Notes: a model not told the origin generated them from the letters alone. A DNA stretch of 64,000 nt from Chamaecyparis obtusa (GCA_027943335.1 BSBK01000871.1:2105501-2169500), one strand, 5' to 3'. Counted from the first letter of the stretch, positions 24,959 through 36,235 are shown. Program-made: numbers and translations.

Positions 24959-25915
24959 CTATTCTCCATACTGATCATCCATCCTCTCAGGATCTGACAA
25001 CTCAACTCGGCTATCAATACTCAAGCTCCTCCTACCAAGTGTTGTATCCAACAAAGACATAAGGGAAAACTTCTTGTCATCCTTCTCAATAGTAAACACC
25101 TTCTTGACACAATCATACATAGCTATGCAATCATACTGCCAAGGTCTACCGAGCAATATATGACAACTATTCATCTCCACAATATCACACAATACTAGAT
25201 CCTTATATTGGCCAATCTGAAAATCAACAAAGAACTGCTCCCTCACTTCTAGAGCATGGACATTTTGTAACCAACCAATCCTATAAGGATGAGGATGTTT
25301 CATTCTATTCGAACCAAGTTTCTGAACCATGTCCTTAGCAACAAGATTATCAGTACTACCACTGTCAACAATTACATCACAAAGTTTACCTCTAAACTTG
25401 CACCGAGTTCTGAACAAGTTACTCCTCTGACAAGGTTCTGCCTTTGCACCGAGCAATGTTCTCTGAACCAACAAGTTCTCATATTTAGGTTCATTTTGAA
25501 TGTTCTCATTTATCACAACAGTTCGTCGGTCACCAAACTTCTTCTGTGAACACTCAAAAGAATGGTGTCCTTCACCACAATTATAACAAGTACCCTTAAA
25601 GATAACTCTACTTGTCTTTTTTTTCAATTCCATAGGTTTCGGTTCATCTTCAACAATCGGTTTATCCTTCATCGAGTGATCAATCTTCTCCTTGCCTCGG
25701 GGATTACTATGTTGTCTCCTTTTCAACTTATCTTCTGCCTTTGGAGCATACTGATAAGCATCTTCAACCAAATCAATCTTCAGCATACCAAGGTCATCCT
25801 GAATATTAAATCTCAAACCATTCACAAACTGAGCTACTTTTTCTTTACCAAGTTGTTTGTGTCCAGACCGAATAGTCAAATTATAAAACTCCTCGGTATA
25901 GTCTTCCACAATCAA
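24959..25915 (-). CDS. Gag C-terminus plus aspartic protease of the Gag-protease element
   Basis: 318 uninterrupted codons. Residues 1-60 are the end of the gag domain (YTEEFYNLTIRSGH, QFVNGLRFNIQDDL). Residues 60-105 are basic linker. Residues 110-122 are a zinc knuckle, CYNCGEGHHSFEC, one residue shorter than the standard spacing. Residues 165-285 are a retropepsin-like fold with the active site DVIVDSGSTDNLV (Asp184-Ser-Gly186) and LLGRPWQYD near 254-262. The frame ends shortly after the protease and is followed by the LTR, so no pol was ever downstream in this copy. The methionine shown is internal to the original polyprotein; the N-terminal part lies upstream with stops. Confidence 0.85.
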   Translation of the reverse strand: MIVEDYTEEFYNLTIRSGHKQLGKEKVAQFVNGLRFNIQDDLGMLKIDLVEDAYQYAPKAEDKLKRRQHSNPRGKEKIDHSMKDKPIVEDEPKPMELKKKTSRVIFKGTCYNCGEGHHSFECSQKKFGDRRTVVINENIQNEPKYENLLVQRTLLGAKAEPCQRSNLFRTRCKFRGKLCDVIVDSGSTDNLVAKDMVQKLGSNRMKHPHPYRIGWLQNVHALEVREQFFVDFQIGQYKDLVLCDIVEMNSCHILLGRPWQYDCIAMYDCVKKVFTIEKDDKKFSLMSLLDTTLGRRSLSIDSRVELSDPERMDDQYGE

Positions 25916-26528
25916 ATCTTTCTGCTTTAGATTCTACAACTTCTTAAGCAAGTCAAGCTCATAGTCAGCAGGTATGAACTTAGCTTTCAAAATTAGTCAC
26001 CATCAACCTCCACCGATTGATCTTCATTTCACCTTCATCTTCTCTATCTCTTTGTAATTCTTTCCACCAAAGAGCAACATGTCCTTTCAACTTAGTCTGT
26101 GCCAATCTTACTCTAAGAGGATCTTCAATTTCTTCTAGCTCAAAGAAATCTTCTAATTCACCAATCCAATCAATCAAGTCCTCGGGTCTCAAAGTACCAG
26201 ATCAAGTAGAAACTTCCATTCGGTAATTAGTACTTAACTAAGCTCCAGATCTATGTAACCGACCAGTTTTGTCTTCACCAGATCTGTCTCTCCGGTCATC
26301 TCCACTAGATCTAACAGCTTCAAAATCTTCAACAGCTTCCTCATAACCATCATCAGTACCAAGATTCCTCGGCATACCACCAATAGCTCTCATGACCTCA
26401 GCGATCGTGTCATTCTTCATCAATTCCATCTCAGATCTGAAATCAACTTTAACTTTCTCTATAATCTTCGATTCCACAGCATCAAAAAAATCTAAAATTG
26501 CTCTAGGGTCCAATCTTCTCGGAGGCAT
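25916..26528 (-). pseudogene. N-terminal Gag of the Gag-protease element
   Basis: The minus strand opens MPPRRLDPRAILDFFDAVESKI at 26528 and runs 96 codons to a stop. After about 45 bases it continues LRPEDLIDWIGELEDFFELEEI and ALWWKELQRDRED (25980-26192), the conserved gag core. Two or three stops or frame changes separate this from the intact 318-codon part. Confidence 0.8.
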
Positions 26529-26627
26529 CCTTCAAGATTTTTGAAAACCCAAAGCAATAAATCAACAACAAGGTCCTAGTGCAAACAACCTCAACTGAAG
26601 ATCGGTTTGCACACTTAAGATCTTTAA

Positions 26628-26639
26628 GCTCTAATACCA
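26628..26639 (-). promoter_or_regulatory. tRNA primer-binding site of the Gag-protease element
   Basis: The minus strand reads TGGTATTAGAGC, two bases from the 5' LTR. Confidence 0.85.
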
Positions 26640-26641
26640 CT

Positions 26642-27572
26642 TGACGCAGGACGGGTAAGGAGGATCCATTTTAGGACAGTCCAAACAAGCAGCCAAACAC
26701 CACCATGCAGAATAACACAACAAGATAATGTTTTCAACTGAATTTTCATTAACATGCCCGGTTGTAAGGCCTTCCGGGTTAGGGCCAAATACAATCAAAG
26801 TATTTTTGCAATCTTCCAGCTAGTCTAGTTCTGAAACAAATTAGCAACTGATGGAAACCCTAAGGTAGATTTGAACTTGAACTCACAAGCTTCCAAGAAA
26901 TCTCCTTGTCTCCAAGCATGCAAACCACTAGCTCTTCTATTACAAACTATCAGATAACAATTTGATCTTCAAGATCTCGTAGGATCTAGATCTAATCTTT
27001 TATCTCCCACTTACTCCAATCTGCCTCTAAACAACTACCCAAACACTCCTTAAATACTAATCTTCAGCCACAAGTCGGATGGAAGAAATAATTAACTCCT
27101 AAGACAAGTCGGCTCCTATTACAAAAAAATATTAAATGCAACCATAGTTGGCTCATATATAGCCTTACAAACATTTAATTCTCCATGTCGGCTTCTAGAT
27201 CTACATAGGAGAATACAAAAAAAGCTACCAACAATAAATGCACCAAGTCGGCCATCCAAATCTCCAAGAACTCCAGTCGGTAAGCCAGAACAATCGAGTA
27301 CTAGAGAAATAATCGAGCACCAGTAAAACAACTGACCATGCCAAGAAACACTGAGCAATACAGGCATCATCGAGCAAGCACATCGACTGAGCACCACAGA
27401 CATTGCCAAGTACAAGTTCCACCGAGCGCCAGAGGTTTCACTGAGTTCCTTCAGCGATTGAGCTTCCTTCAATAACCCAGACCATCCGTTAAATCTGCAA
27501 CCGAGTACCATAGAACCAAAACAACACACCACTATGTAGATTCACCGAGTACCCTAGAATGCCCCTGCATCA
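26642..27572 (-). repeat. 5' LTR of the Gag-protease element
   Basis: It starts TGACGCAGGACG and ends CTGCATCA, then AAAGG. It pairs with 23855-24785. Confidence 0.93.
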
Positions 27573-27577
27573 AAAGG

Positions 27578-27925
27578 TATCTAAGTTAATTAAATAGACT
27601 CAGGTTCTAATAATAACTCGGTTTCCTATGAGATGATCAATAAACTAAAACTGCATAAATTTCCTCATAGATTTCCTTATTATGCTACTTGGGTTAGTTA
27701 AGAACAACATCTCCTCATTAGGGAACATGCATATGTTGATTTTTTGATTGGGGATTAGGGTTTTGTGTGATATAGTACCTATGATTTGTGCACACATGAT
27801 CCTAGGAAGACCTTGTAAACATGGAAGACAAAGTTTGTATAATGGATATACTAATGAATACCTAGTTCATAAAGATGCAAAAAGGTTTAAACTCACACCT
27901 TTGTAGATTCAAGAATAAAGTGATT
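27578..27925 (+). pseudogene. Gypsy protease, continuation of the interrupted gene
   Basis: Directly after the target duplication the plus strand resumes the Gypsy frame with HRFPYYATWV and then, after stops, HAYVDFLIGD and a decayed LGRPW-type block (near 27790-27830). This continues what was cut at 23854, so the Gag-protease element hit the Gag-protease junction of its host element. The domain is full of stops. Confidence 0.7.
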
Positions 27926-28710
27926 TCAATATAATTTGTTTTGGGGATAAGCAACATGTTAAGTTGCAGGATGAGGCACAAGGAACATCATCCCTTGGTC
28001 AGAGGAAGGGAATAGGTTTGGTGATGGATAGTGGGCAACATGAGTACAGATCCAATCTTAGAAATGAGTCAAGGAGACTAGAGAATGAAGGATCTATTGA
28101 ATGCCCTATTGGTAAGAAGAAAACAAAAAGGAGGGGCACTTTGAGTGATTAGTAAGGAGGGGGTCATGAAGGTATAAACAAAGAAGGGATGACAATGCAG
28201 TAGGAGTGGTCTACTTGAACAAATTAAAAAATAAAATTGCATTTTTTATTATTTTGATGCAAGTTATGTCCAGGGCATGAATGAGCACAAAATGTTTAGG
28301 ATGCGGTCACCTCAAAAAATCATATAAAAAAATACTCAATGAAAAATTACAAAAAAATACACAACTTCTAGAGCTCATTCTTAGCTATCATTCTACCAAA
28401 GGGTTTTTCAAAATACTAAATCTAACTATATCTTTTGTGAAGTGCATGGAATAAATATGTTATGTTTTTCTGAAAAAATCAAGACCAATTTTTTGTGCAC
28501 AACGGGTTTGACCCTCTTTATCTTATCCATTTAAAATTTTTTTTAGTACTTTAAAAACTAGATTCGGAGCACTCCAATTATTATTATTTTCAAAACTCCT
28601 AATTTTGAGTGCATGACCCTTTAATGTCTCTTCGAAGTTCAGGTTTATCTGATTTCAAAAGAAAACAAGTGGCCACTTATACCCCCTTTTTGTTCACCAT
28701 CTTGGTGCAC
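27926..28710. other. Unassigned 3' part of the Gypsy remnant
   Basis: A 62-codon frame at 27964-28152 (basic and charged) may be the linker after the protease. From about 28215 the sequence is AT-rich, with no similarity to the 5' LTR at 20921 and no RT motif. It may be a piece of yet another element. Confidence 0.35.
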
Positions 28711-28714
28711 TTAC

Positions 28715-30250
28715 CCTATGTTTACTGTCAAAACTTGAACCTAAAAATGTAAGTAAATCTTGTAGTGATCAGATTTGGATCAATGCAATGAAGGAGAACT
28801 CAGTCAGATAGAGAAGATTCAGACCTAGGAACTGGTGCCCAGATTGAAAGACAAGAATGTGATAGACACAAAATGGGTTTATCAAAACAAGCTAGATGAG
28901 AATGACAATGTTGTGAGGAATAAGGCAAGACTGATATATAGAGGTTACTCACAAGTTGAAGGTATTGACTTACAAGAAACTTATGCCCCTGTTGCTCAGA
29001 TGGAAGCTATTAGGATGTTCTTGGCATTCATGGCTTTCAAAGGACTCAAGGTTTTTCAGATGGATGTCAAGTCTACATTCCTAACTAGAGAAATGAAGGA
29101 AGAAGCCTACATTGAGCAACTGGAAGGGTTCAAATTAGAATCAGATCCTAATGTAGTTTGTAGATTAAGGAAGGCTTTGTATGGATTGAAGCAGACACCT
29201 AGGGCCTGATATGAAAAACTGGATAAATATCTAATTAGTCAATGATTCCAAAAAATTTGGGTTGACAACAATCTATATTTGAAGATACTTTTAGACAATT
29301 TTTTTATTGTTGTCGTGTATGTTGATGATATCATATTTGGAGGCAAAGATGATCTATGCAAGAAATTTGCTGAAGAAATTCAGAAGGAATTTGAGATGTC
29401 CATGTTTGGTGAATTTCTTTCTTTCTTGGATTGCAAGTAAGTTAGAATGACAAAGGTATTTTCAATTCTCAATCCAAGTATGTGAAGGAGTTACTAAAGA
29501 AGTTTGGTGTAGAGAATTACAAACATGTATGTACTCCCATAATTACCAGCTGTAAGTTGACAAAAGAAGGTGATTCACCGAAGGTAGGTGCAACTATGTA
29601 CATATCGATGATTGGAGGATTTTTTTACCTGACTGCTACTAGACCAGATATCATATATGTAGTTTTCTTGGCACCCAGATTTCAACAAGAACCAAAAGAG
29701 TCACATGTTGTGGTGATAAAAAGGGTTTTTAGATATCTAAAAGGAATGAAAGGTATGAAATTGTGGTATCCAAGAGAGTCATATTTTTCTTTGACGACTT
29801 ACACAGACGTAGATTGGGTAGGTTGTTTGGAGAACATAAGAAGTACTAGTGGTGGAGCATTCTTTCTTAACTCTTGATTAGTTTCTTGGTCGAGAAAGAA
29901 GTAGGATTTTGTAACACTATCTACTACTGGATCAGAATATATTGCACCATCCCCATGTTGTACTTAGGTGTTATGGATGGAGAAGACCCTAAAGGATATA
30001 GGAATTAGTTTTGTTGAAACAATTCCTATCATGTGTGATAACACCAGTGCTATTAGTATGTCAACAAATCTAATAATGCATTGTAGAACTAGACATATTG
30101 ACATCAAATATCACTTTATCAGAGAGAAGGTTGAGGAAGGTGCAGTTAATCTTTTGTATGTGTCCACAAAGGAGCAGGTAGAAAATATATTCACTAAACC
30201 TTTTTGTAGAGATACTTTCAAGTATCTCAGGGGGAAGCTGGGTGTTTTTA
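28715..30250 (+). pseudogene. Copia reverse transcriptase and RNase H
   Basis: Copia coding resumes with LSKLEPKNVSKS and WINAMKE, then LVPRLKDKNVIDTKWVYQNKLDENDNVVRNKARLI, QETYAPVAQMEAIRMFLAF, VFQMDVKSTFL and RKALYGLKQTPRA. The catalytic VYVDDIIFGG is at about 29315-29340. RNase H follows: YLTATRPDIIY, TTYTDVDWVGC near 29800, MCDNTSAISMS near 30030 and RHIDIKYHFIREKV. The two longest open stretches are 28835-29209 and 29968-30348. A stop follows TPRA, several more lie between 29210 and 29480, and a stop splits the RNase H. Confidence 0.9.
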
Positions 30251-30477
30251 CCCTTCCTAGTGATCGCTTGATGCAATGGTGTGTGCATTGGTCCAATGTT
30301 TTACATAGCTATATCTTTCTGGTTCAGTGCTTGGAGGCTTCCTCTTAGAGCGAGCAATTTTTTTAACAAGGGGAGTATTATTGGCCCTTTGTCATTGTTG
30401 TCAAAGGGGGTGAATGTTTTGGTTGTTACAGATATCAGTTCTATGCTTTGTTATGGATGAATGTTTTCATCAATGAC

Positions 30478-30489
30478 AAAGAGGGAGAT
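30478..30489 (+). promoter_or_regulatory. Polypurine tract of the Copia element
   Basis: AAAGAGGGAGAT lies immediately before the TGTTATAATG start of the 3' LTR. Confidence 0.85.
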
Positions 30490-32972
30490 TGTTATAATGT
30501 GAGGTTGATGTTATCCAATGGTGTTATTATTAATGGTTGTCATAAATGTCAACATACTCATCTTTAAACTTCTATGTGTATTAGTTACTATGTATCTGGT
30601 AGAATAATGTATCAGTTGATGTTTACTGATAGCCTGGCGTGTCACTTGGCATGTTCACCGATAGTTTTTTGGTTCGTGGAATCTACACTTTGGTAGACTG
30701 TATGTTTTGGTTCAATCCTATGTGGATGTGTTTTGGTCACAGCCATGTAATTGTAACGTGTTGAATATATCTGTTGGAATCAAGTGCTTTGGTGATGGTG
30801 TCGCGTGTTGGCTTGAACAAGGCGTGTTGTATTGATTTAGGTGCTCCTCAGTTAATTCCTTACCACCGTGGCAATGTTTTGGTGTGACCTATTTCAAATT
30901 ATCTAGCCGACATGATAGATCTTTTTGTGTTGTATATATGGAATGAGGAGTGTAGTTCATGTATCAATTAAGTCTCATATGCATTGATATGAAAAGAGGT
31001 TGCGAATATTTTTGCTGGAGATATGTGTTCGTGATTAGCAAAATGTTGATCTCATTGGTGTATTCTATCTCTTTTCATATTTTCTATCTATGAGCCTTGT
31101 ATCGACAGTGAACCCTTGTGTGTCAGTAGTGAGCCTTTGTATTTGTAGTGAGCAGTCCCAACAGTGGGCCTCTGCAAAAATCACCATACTGATATCACCT
31201 TAATAGGTGTTTTTACATTTAATGAGGATTAGCTTCTCTGTGGTTTTTCTCATCTTGGGTTTTCCAAGTAAAATCTGGTGTTCTCTATGTCAATGTTTCT
31301 GTGTTCTTAATTGCATATATTGGTGTGCTTAACTGACAGATTTGCAGTTGTTATATCTATTAATTGTGAGTTGACCGACAGATAAATTTTTTTTATAAGT
31401 GTGTGGGAATAATTGTGTTGGCATAACTAATGTAGTGATGGTAAGTGATTTCTCGTGTTGTCAAGATAAATATTTTATTGTATGATGATCAATTATTGGG
31501 TTGCCATTGATGTCAAGTATTGACCTGGTGTCCCTAGTATGTTGACAAGTATAAGTATGATGATCAAGGTGTTGCGATGAGTTTCAGTTGTAGCGATCAT
31601 AATGAGAGACTTGGAGATGTCTTTGAATGTTAAATGTATGGTTTCTATTGTTGATGTAGATCAGTAAGAAAGTTATGATCAGATGAATGTTAATAGTGTA
31701 ACTACTAGAACAGTTATTGATAGGAGATTGGTGATTTGATTGGTTTATCAAATATCTGATGAGTTATATGGCACGGTCACAAGAGAAGGATGTTGATAGT
31801 ACGTAGAAGTTATGGTTGTGACCACAACTAATTTGGGTGATGGGTGTGAAGGATAGGTGATCGGTGAGTAGAGACATAGTTGTTAACAGGTTAAATTATT
31901 TGTGTTCTTAAGTGACAATTGATAAATATTTGATTGGTGATCGGTGTTGAGGATGTGGTGGAATTAGTTGAGTCAGTCATGATTTGGTGATGTATCTTCA
32001 TGATTGGAGGTGATGATCTAGCATCACATTGTTCAATGCTAGTGTGTGGAGAAGATTCTAGAGGAAGCATGTGTTTGGTCAAAATGTGTTTGACCCCTTG
32101 ACACAACATTCTATGTAAATCATTGTATTGATCGACACGGTCTTGGAAAAAAATTTTGTACATTGAATTTTATTTTGTGGAACGTTGTCCATTTGAGCGG
32201 GATATTTGAAATTCAAATCTATTTCAGATTTAGGGCTTGATTAAGGTGGTGGACTTAATAGTTCAGTATATAATGGATGAAGTTGAAAGTTAAGTGTGTT
32301 GAGCGTATGTTGGGCAAGTGCGGTTGTCAAGTGGAGTTGTGATCAAGCTAAGGAAGAGTTAAGTTTATTGTGAGGAGATTGTGTGCTTCAATGGATCTAA
32401 TCAAGTAGAAGTAGTGCTATTCTACAGATCATTCTTTTTGTTGTAACCTAACAGTTGTAGCAGTCAAAATCCCTTAACCGGGTATATCCTAACATGTCCT
32501 TATTGTAAATCCTTTAACAGGGTGGCACATTAGCTTGTGTCTAAAGTTCTCTAACAAGGCTACTCTTAATAGGGTAAAGCTACTAACAGGGCTAGAGGTA
32601 AATCCCTTAATTGAGTAGAACCTAATAGTGTTGTTGTAAACTCCTAATAGGGTTAAGCTCCTCATAGGGCATACTTCGAAAGAGTACGTCATTTAGTGGG
32701 TACTAATTCCCACCGTGGTTTTCTTCCAAATTGGGTTTCCACAAGATAAATTTGTGTCAAATGTTTCATTGTTATGTGGATGTGCTTATGGTTATGATTT
32801 TCATTTTCTTCTATTAAGATAATCTTGTCAATGTTGTTGTAAAGTTTAAGAGGTTAAAAATTTGAATAATTGGTAGATTATTGATTCACCCCCCCTCTTA
32901 GTAATCTAATCTTAGGACTAACAAACTGATCCCCCCCCTTCCCCCCCTCTCAATTATTCGACCTATACAACA
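30490..32972 (+). repeat. 3' LTR of the Copia element, split by a solo LTR
   Basis: 30490-31415 pairs with the first nine-tenths of the 5' LTR. The last 44 bases, ending TTATTCGACCTATACAACA, are found at 32929-32972. The gap is filled by an unrelated solo LTR. Confidence 0.85.
31416..32923. mobile_element. Solo LTR (1508 bp) inside the Copia 3' LTR
   Basis: It starts TGTTGGCATAAC and ends GGACTAACA. It is flanked by AATTG (31411-31415) and AACTG (32924-32928), a target duplication with one mismatch. No internal retrotransposon coding is present. The part at 32480-32700 is rich in variants of CTAACAGGG. Such solo LTRs arise by recombination between the two LTRs of an element. The strand of the parent element cannot be told. 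Confidence 0.8.
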
Positions 32973-34010
32973 CCTCTTTACTAAGAAGGAACAACATCTA
33001 ACATGTACCTATTGTAATAGAGGACACCTAAGAAATGAATTTCTATTGATATAAGGTACAAAGCAAGTCATTGTAATGAGGGTAGAAGTTTAGAAAAAAA
33101 CCCAAAAGAGAAATAAGATGCTATTGGAGAAGATGATAATGATGGGATCAACATGTAATTGATTATTGCTTTGTAATATTTGAAGATGATTAACCATTTC
33201 TCTAAGGAATAAATAGAGAAGAATCTTATAATGATATAGGCATGACCGCAACAAAAGGATTGGGCATATGTGCCTTAAATGACTATCTGACACGTGGCTA
33301 CCAAGAACTAACATGGAAAAAAAATCAATACAAAATCGACAATATGATCCATGGGGTACACTCAATACAAAGTGAGGAGACTTATAATAGCTATAAAACT
33401 GATTATTTTGAGACAGTAGAGCCGGATATTGAACTACAATTATAAGGGTTGTTGAGGTAGAAGAAGAGGTCAAAACTTGACCTGCTATTATTATAGCAAG
33501 TTACCCTATTACTTCTAATGAATGCAAAAGCAAAAAGAGAAGAAAAATTAGGTTGTGGATCAATGCTAAGAGATTTCCACAATCCATGCAATTAAGTGAT
33601 GTTGTTTCTAGATTCAATTGTGTGTGAGATTTTTGCATCAACGTTTTGGACCACACTTTGTGAACCATCATCATGATGAAAGAGAGAATGGGGAGAAGAA
33701 ATACATATTTAATTGCCTTAAACAATTTACAAGAGTGGTCTGACACAAAGAACTAGAAGTGAATAATAGTTGGTTCTTAATGTACCATGCAATGCAAGAG
33801 TATTAATAAAAAACCAAAATGAGTAAGGAGAAAATGACAAGAGACATTAAAAAAAATCTAAACGTGAATTGAGAGAACCATCATGAGAGAAGATGGATTG
33901 TTAAAAAATAGCATCAACAAACAAAAATACAACTAAAATCAAAAGAAAAACAAAACATCAATTGACCTATGGAGTCATAAATACAAATAAGAACAAGTGC
34001 CATGTCGTCG
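32973..34010. other. Unassigned, with a possible zinc-knuckle relic
   Basis: Just outside the Copia 3' LTR the plus strand reads CTYCNRGHLRNEF (about 33010-33050), like a Gag CCHC knuckle with its last Cys lost. The Copia element may have landed in another retroelement, but the matching left part (before 17466) is not recognisable. Nothing else identified. Confidence 0.3.
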
Positions 34011-35275
34011 CTAAGTACTTGCCTTTAGTTAATTTTAGTTTTAAGTTAGATAATTAGTTGTAATTTTAATTGTATTGTATATAAAATTAATTATTTTAAA
34101 TTTATCTAACAGTTCAATTATAATTAAATGTATAGTTCAATTAGAAATAAAATTATGATAAAGTTAGAAATATGTTTAAAATTATATTTTTCAATATTTT
34201 TATTTAACATTAATTTTTTAAAGTTAAAGTTGTGTGAGATAAAAAAGATTTATTTTTCTACCAAGTTTAAAGTATCATTTTATTTTGAATTTACAAAAAA
34301 ATGCAAATACTATTATTATTATTCCTATTTTAAAAAAAATATAATTATGAAGATTATTACATATATTTTTTTATATAAAAATAAGAAACTATCATCAAAT
34401 CCGATAAACTAGATGAGCTAAAATAAATTGATATTTTCTATAGAAATAAGTGGCGAAAATAATGCATTATGGGCATCTCGTGTATAAGACCCAAACTCAT
34501 TTAACCAATCAAATAATAGAAAAATAATTTTTATACATGATAAAGTTAAAAATATTGCATCTAACTTTAGAAAACATGAAATTTATTACAAAATACAAAA
34601 TCTAAAAAATTCTAATTGGTGTAAACAGTTTTATTTAATCACTAGTTAACAATAAAAACTCAAAAACTGATGCAATAGTACTTGAGCTAGATAATTAAAA
34701 GAGAAGATGAGAATAAGGAAAAAAATAAATATCTTAATAGACAAAGGTTTCAAAATAGTATAAATTTGTTAAATAAATTATCAAAATAATATTTAAATTT
34801 TCAATGTGTTTTTATTCTTTTCTTTAACAATTTACAAATTAAACTTAAAAAAAGATTGTCAAATCTTAAAATCAGAAAATAATACTACTTTTATACATAT
34901 TTATAGATTTCTTTATAATTCTCTTTAATAATATTTTCTTATGTATTATATAATTATTGATTTTTTGATAAAGATTTTGATATGCATTAGTGGAAAATAT
35001 TTTGTTGTATAGAAAAGAATGATTATTTTATATTATAAAATTATTTTGATTCAATAATATTTATCTATATGAAAATTTTCATCAGTTCTGATTAAAATTT
35101 GTTGAAAAAATTAATTCAACTAATTATTAAATTTACGTAATTATTTTAAAAACTACTTACAATCAAACTGTGTAATTTAAAAAAAGAAGAAAATACAATA
35201 TATTTTTGAAATCATAAATTTATAAAATATCTGTATTAAGATAACTTCAAATTAAATAGCATATAACAATAGAAT
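34011..35275. other. Very AT-rich unassigned region
   Basis: Long A and T runs, no credible gene. The 94-codon plus frame at 34128-34412 consists of Lys, Ile, Phe and Tyr almost only, as expected by chance in such sequence. Confidence 0.5.
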
Positions 35276-36235
35276 GGCAGCGAGTGTTTGCCAACAGGTG
35301 GTTCATGGTTCAAATCCTGCAGCTCTCAATCTACTCTTACTTTGGCTGGATTTTATTCAGAAGAGACTTAACCAGAGTAAAAATGTAATATCCTGCGATC
35401 CTGTTAGATGGAGCAATCATGATGTTTTCAGCCAGAATTGAAATCCTAATTGAAGCGAAGATAAGGAAAGGTTGTAAAAATTCGGTAGAAATTATGAATG
35501 ATTATAACCAATTTCTCTTTCGCAGATTGAAATACCAACCGATTAACATAAACAAAGGAAGTAAACGCCCCAAATTAACGAAGTTTATTAAAGAATTAAT
35601 GAAATTTATTAAGGAAGTAAATTGCACACAAATGAAATAATCTTACCCTCCTGAAATTAACAGCATGAAATCAATGATATTTATTGAGAAGTTTTTATGT
35701 ACCTGGATTCACAATATTTAGAATATAATTGAATAAATTGTTCAAATCTTGCAGTCCAGAATCTTTCTTGTTTTGATGAAATTTTATTCAAAATAGCCTG
35801 TAACCAGAATTAGAAACCAGAATTATTAGATGAAGCAAAAGGATTTCTAACCTAAATGAAATAATGACCAATTCAATGAAAATAATGAGCCGAATTCTCT
35901 TTCCTTTCCTATGGTTCAAATCCTGGAAGCGAGAGTCTCCCCTGTTTTGACTGAACTTTACACAGAAAACTGATGTTGAATGAAACAATAATGACTTGGT
36001 ACCAGAATTGGACTTCTGACCTAGGTGAAAATAATGAGGAAATAAACCATTACAAGCAATTTCCCTGTATAACAGGAAAAGAACAAAAACAAAGAAAAGA
36101 TCAACATTTCATTTTAAACACCGGCAGAGTAAATGCCTTATGAACACCGGCAGAATAAATGCCTTAAATTTAATGAAGTTTATTAGGGAAGTAAAATGCA
36201 CAGAAATAAAATGATCAAACCCTAATGAAATCATC
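35276..36235 (+). repeat. Cluster of diverged SINE-like repeats with tRNA-type B boxes
   Basis: Three copies of a unit of roughly 170-220 bp start at GGTTCAAATCC (35307), TTGTTCAAATC (35738) and GGTTCAAATCC (35913). Each is followed by a TTTTG-CTGAATTTTATTCAGAA-like segment, then CCAGAATT and a GAAAATAATGA-like segment. GGTTCAAATCC is the B-box/T-loop consensus of tRNA promoters, and a loose A-box-like stretch precedes the first copy. Two related blocks (AAGTTTATTA...GGAAGTAAA...TGCACA) follow at 35577-35645 and 36168-36235. A 26 bp unit, ACACCGGCAGARTAAATGCC, is repeated in tandem at 36119 and 36145. Confidence 0.55.

Larger units (their letters stand above)
23855..27572 (-). mobile_element. 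Gag-protease-only LTR retrotransposon (TR-GAG-like), complete
   Basis: A complete 3.7 kb element: two LTRs of exactly 931 bp (23855-24785 and 26642-27572), a primer-binding site and a 1.86 kb interior, all on the minus strand. A perfect 5 bp target duplication, AAAGG, lies at 23850-23854 and 27573-27577. The interior encodes Gypsy-type Gag and an aspartic protease but has no room for RT or integrase. Non-autonomous elements that keep only gag are known in plants as TR-GAG; this one also keeps the protease. It lies inside the Gag-protease gene of another Gypsy element. Confidence 0.93.
20921..28710 (+). mobile_element. Ty3/Gypsy remnant inserted in the Copia element
   Basis: Copia coding stops at KNHSEYQIIRDKN just before 20921 and resumes at LCLLSKLEPKNVSKS near 28715, so everything between is foreign. 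The block opens TGTAGGAGC, an LTR-type end, and holds a Gypsy Gag and the start of its protease. The protease is split by a further insertion at 23855-27572. No RT, integrase or 3' LTR was found, so the element lost its 3' half or was a deletion derivative. The right boundary is uncertain to about 30 bases. Confidence 0.7.
17466..32972 (+). mobile_element. Ty1/Copia retrotransposon, opened by two later insertions
   Basis: A plus-strand element with Copia order: Gag, protease, integrase, RT, RNase H. LTRs lie at 17466-18473 and 30490-32972. The flanking pentamers CCCCT and CCTCT differ by one base and may be the target duplication. Pol is broken between integrase and RT by a block of about 7.8 kb (20921 to about 28710) that contains a Gypsy remnant. 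The 3' LTR is broken by a 1.5 kb solo LTR (31416-32923). Without these the element would be about 6 kb. All its coding parts carry stops or frameshifts. Confidence 0.9.

Noticed and set aside
35281..35345. A tRNA gene at the first GGTTCAAATCC
   Set aside because: A B box is present, but no acceptor stem, anticodon arm or complete cloverleaf could be drawn; a SINE-like origin fits better.
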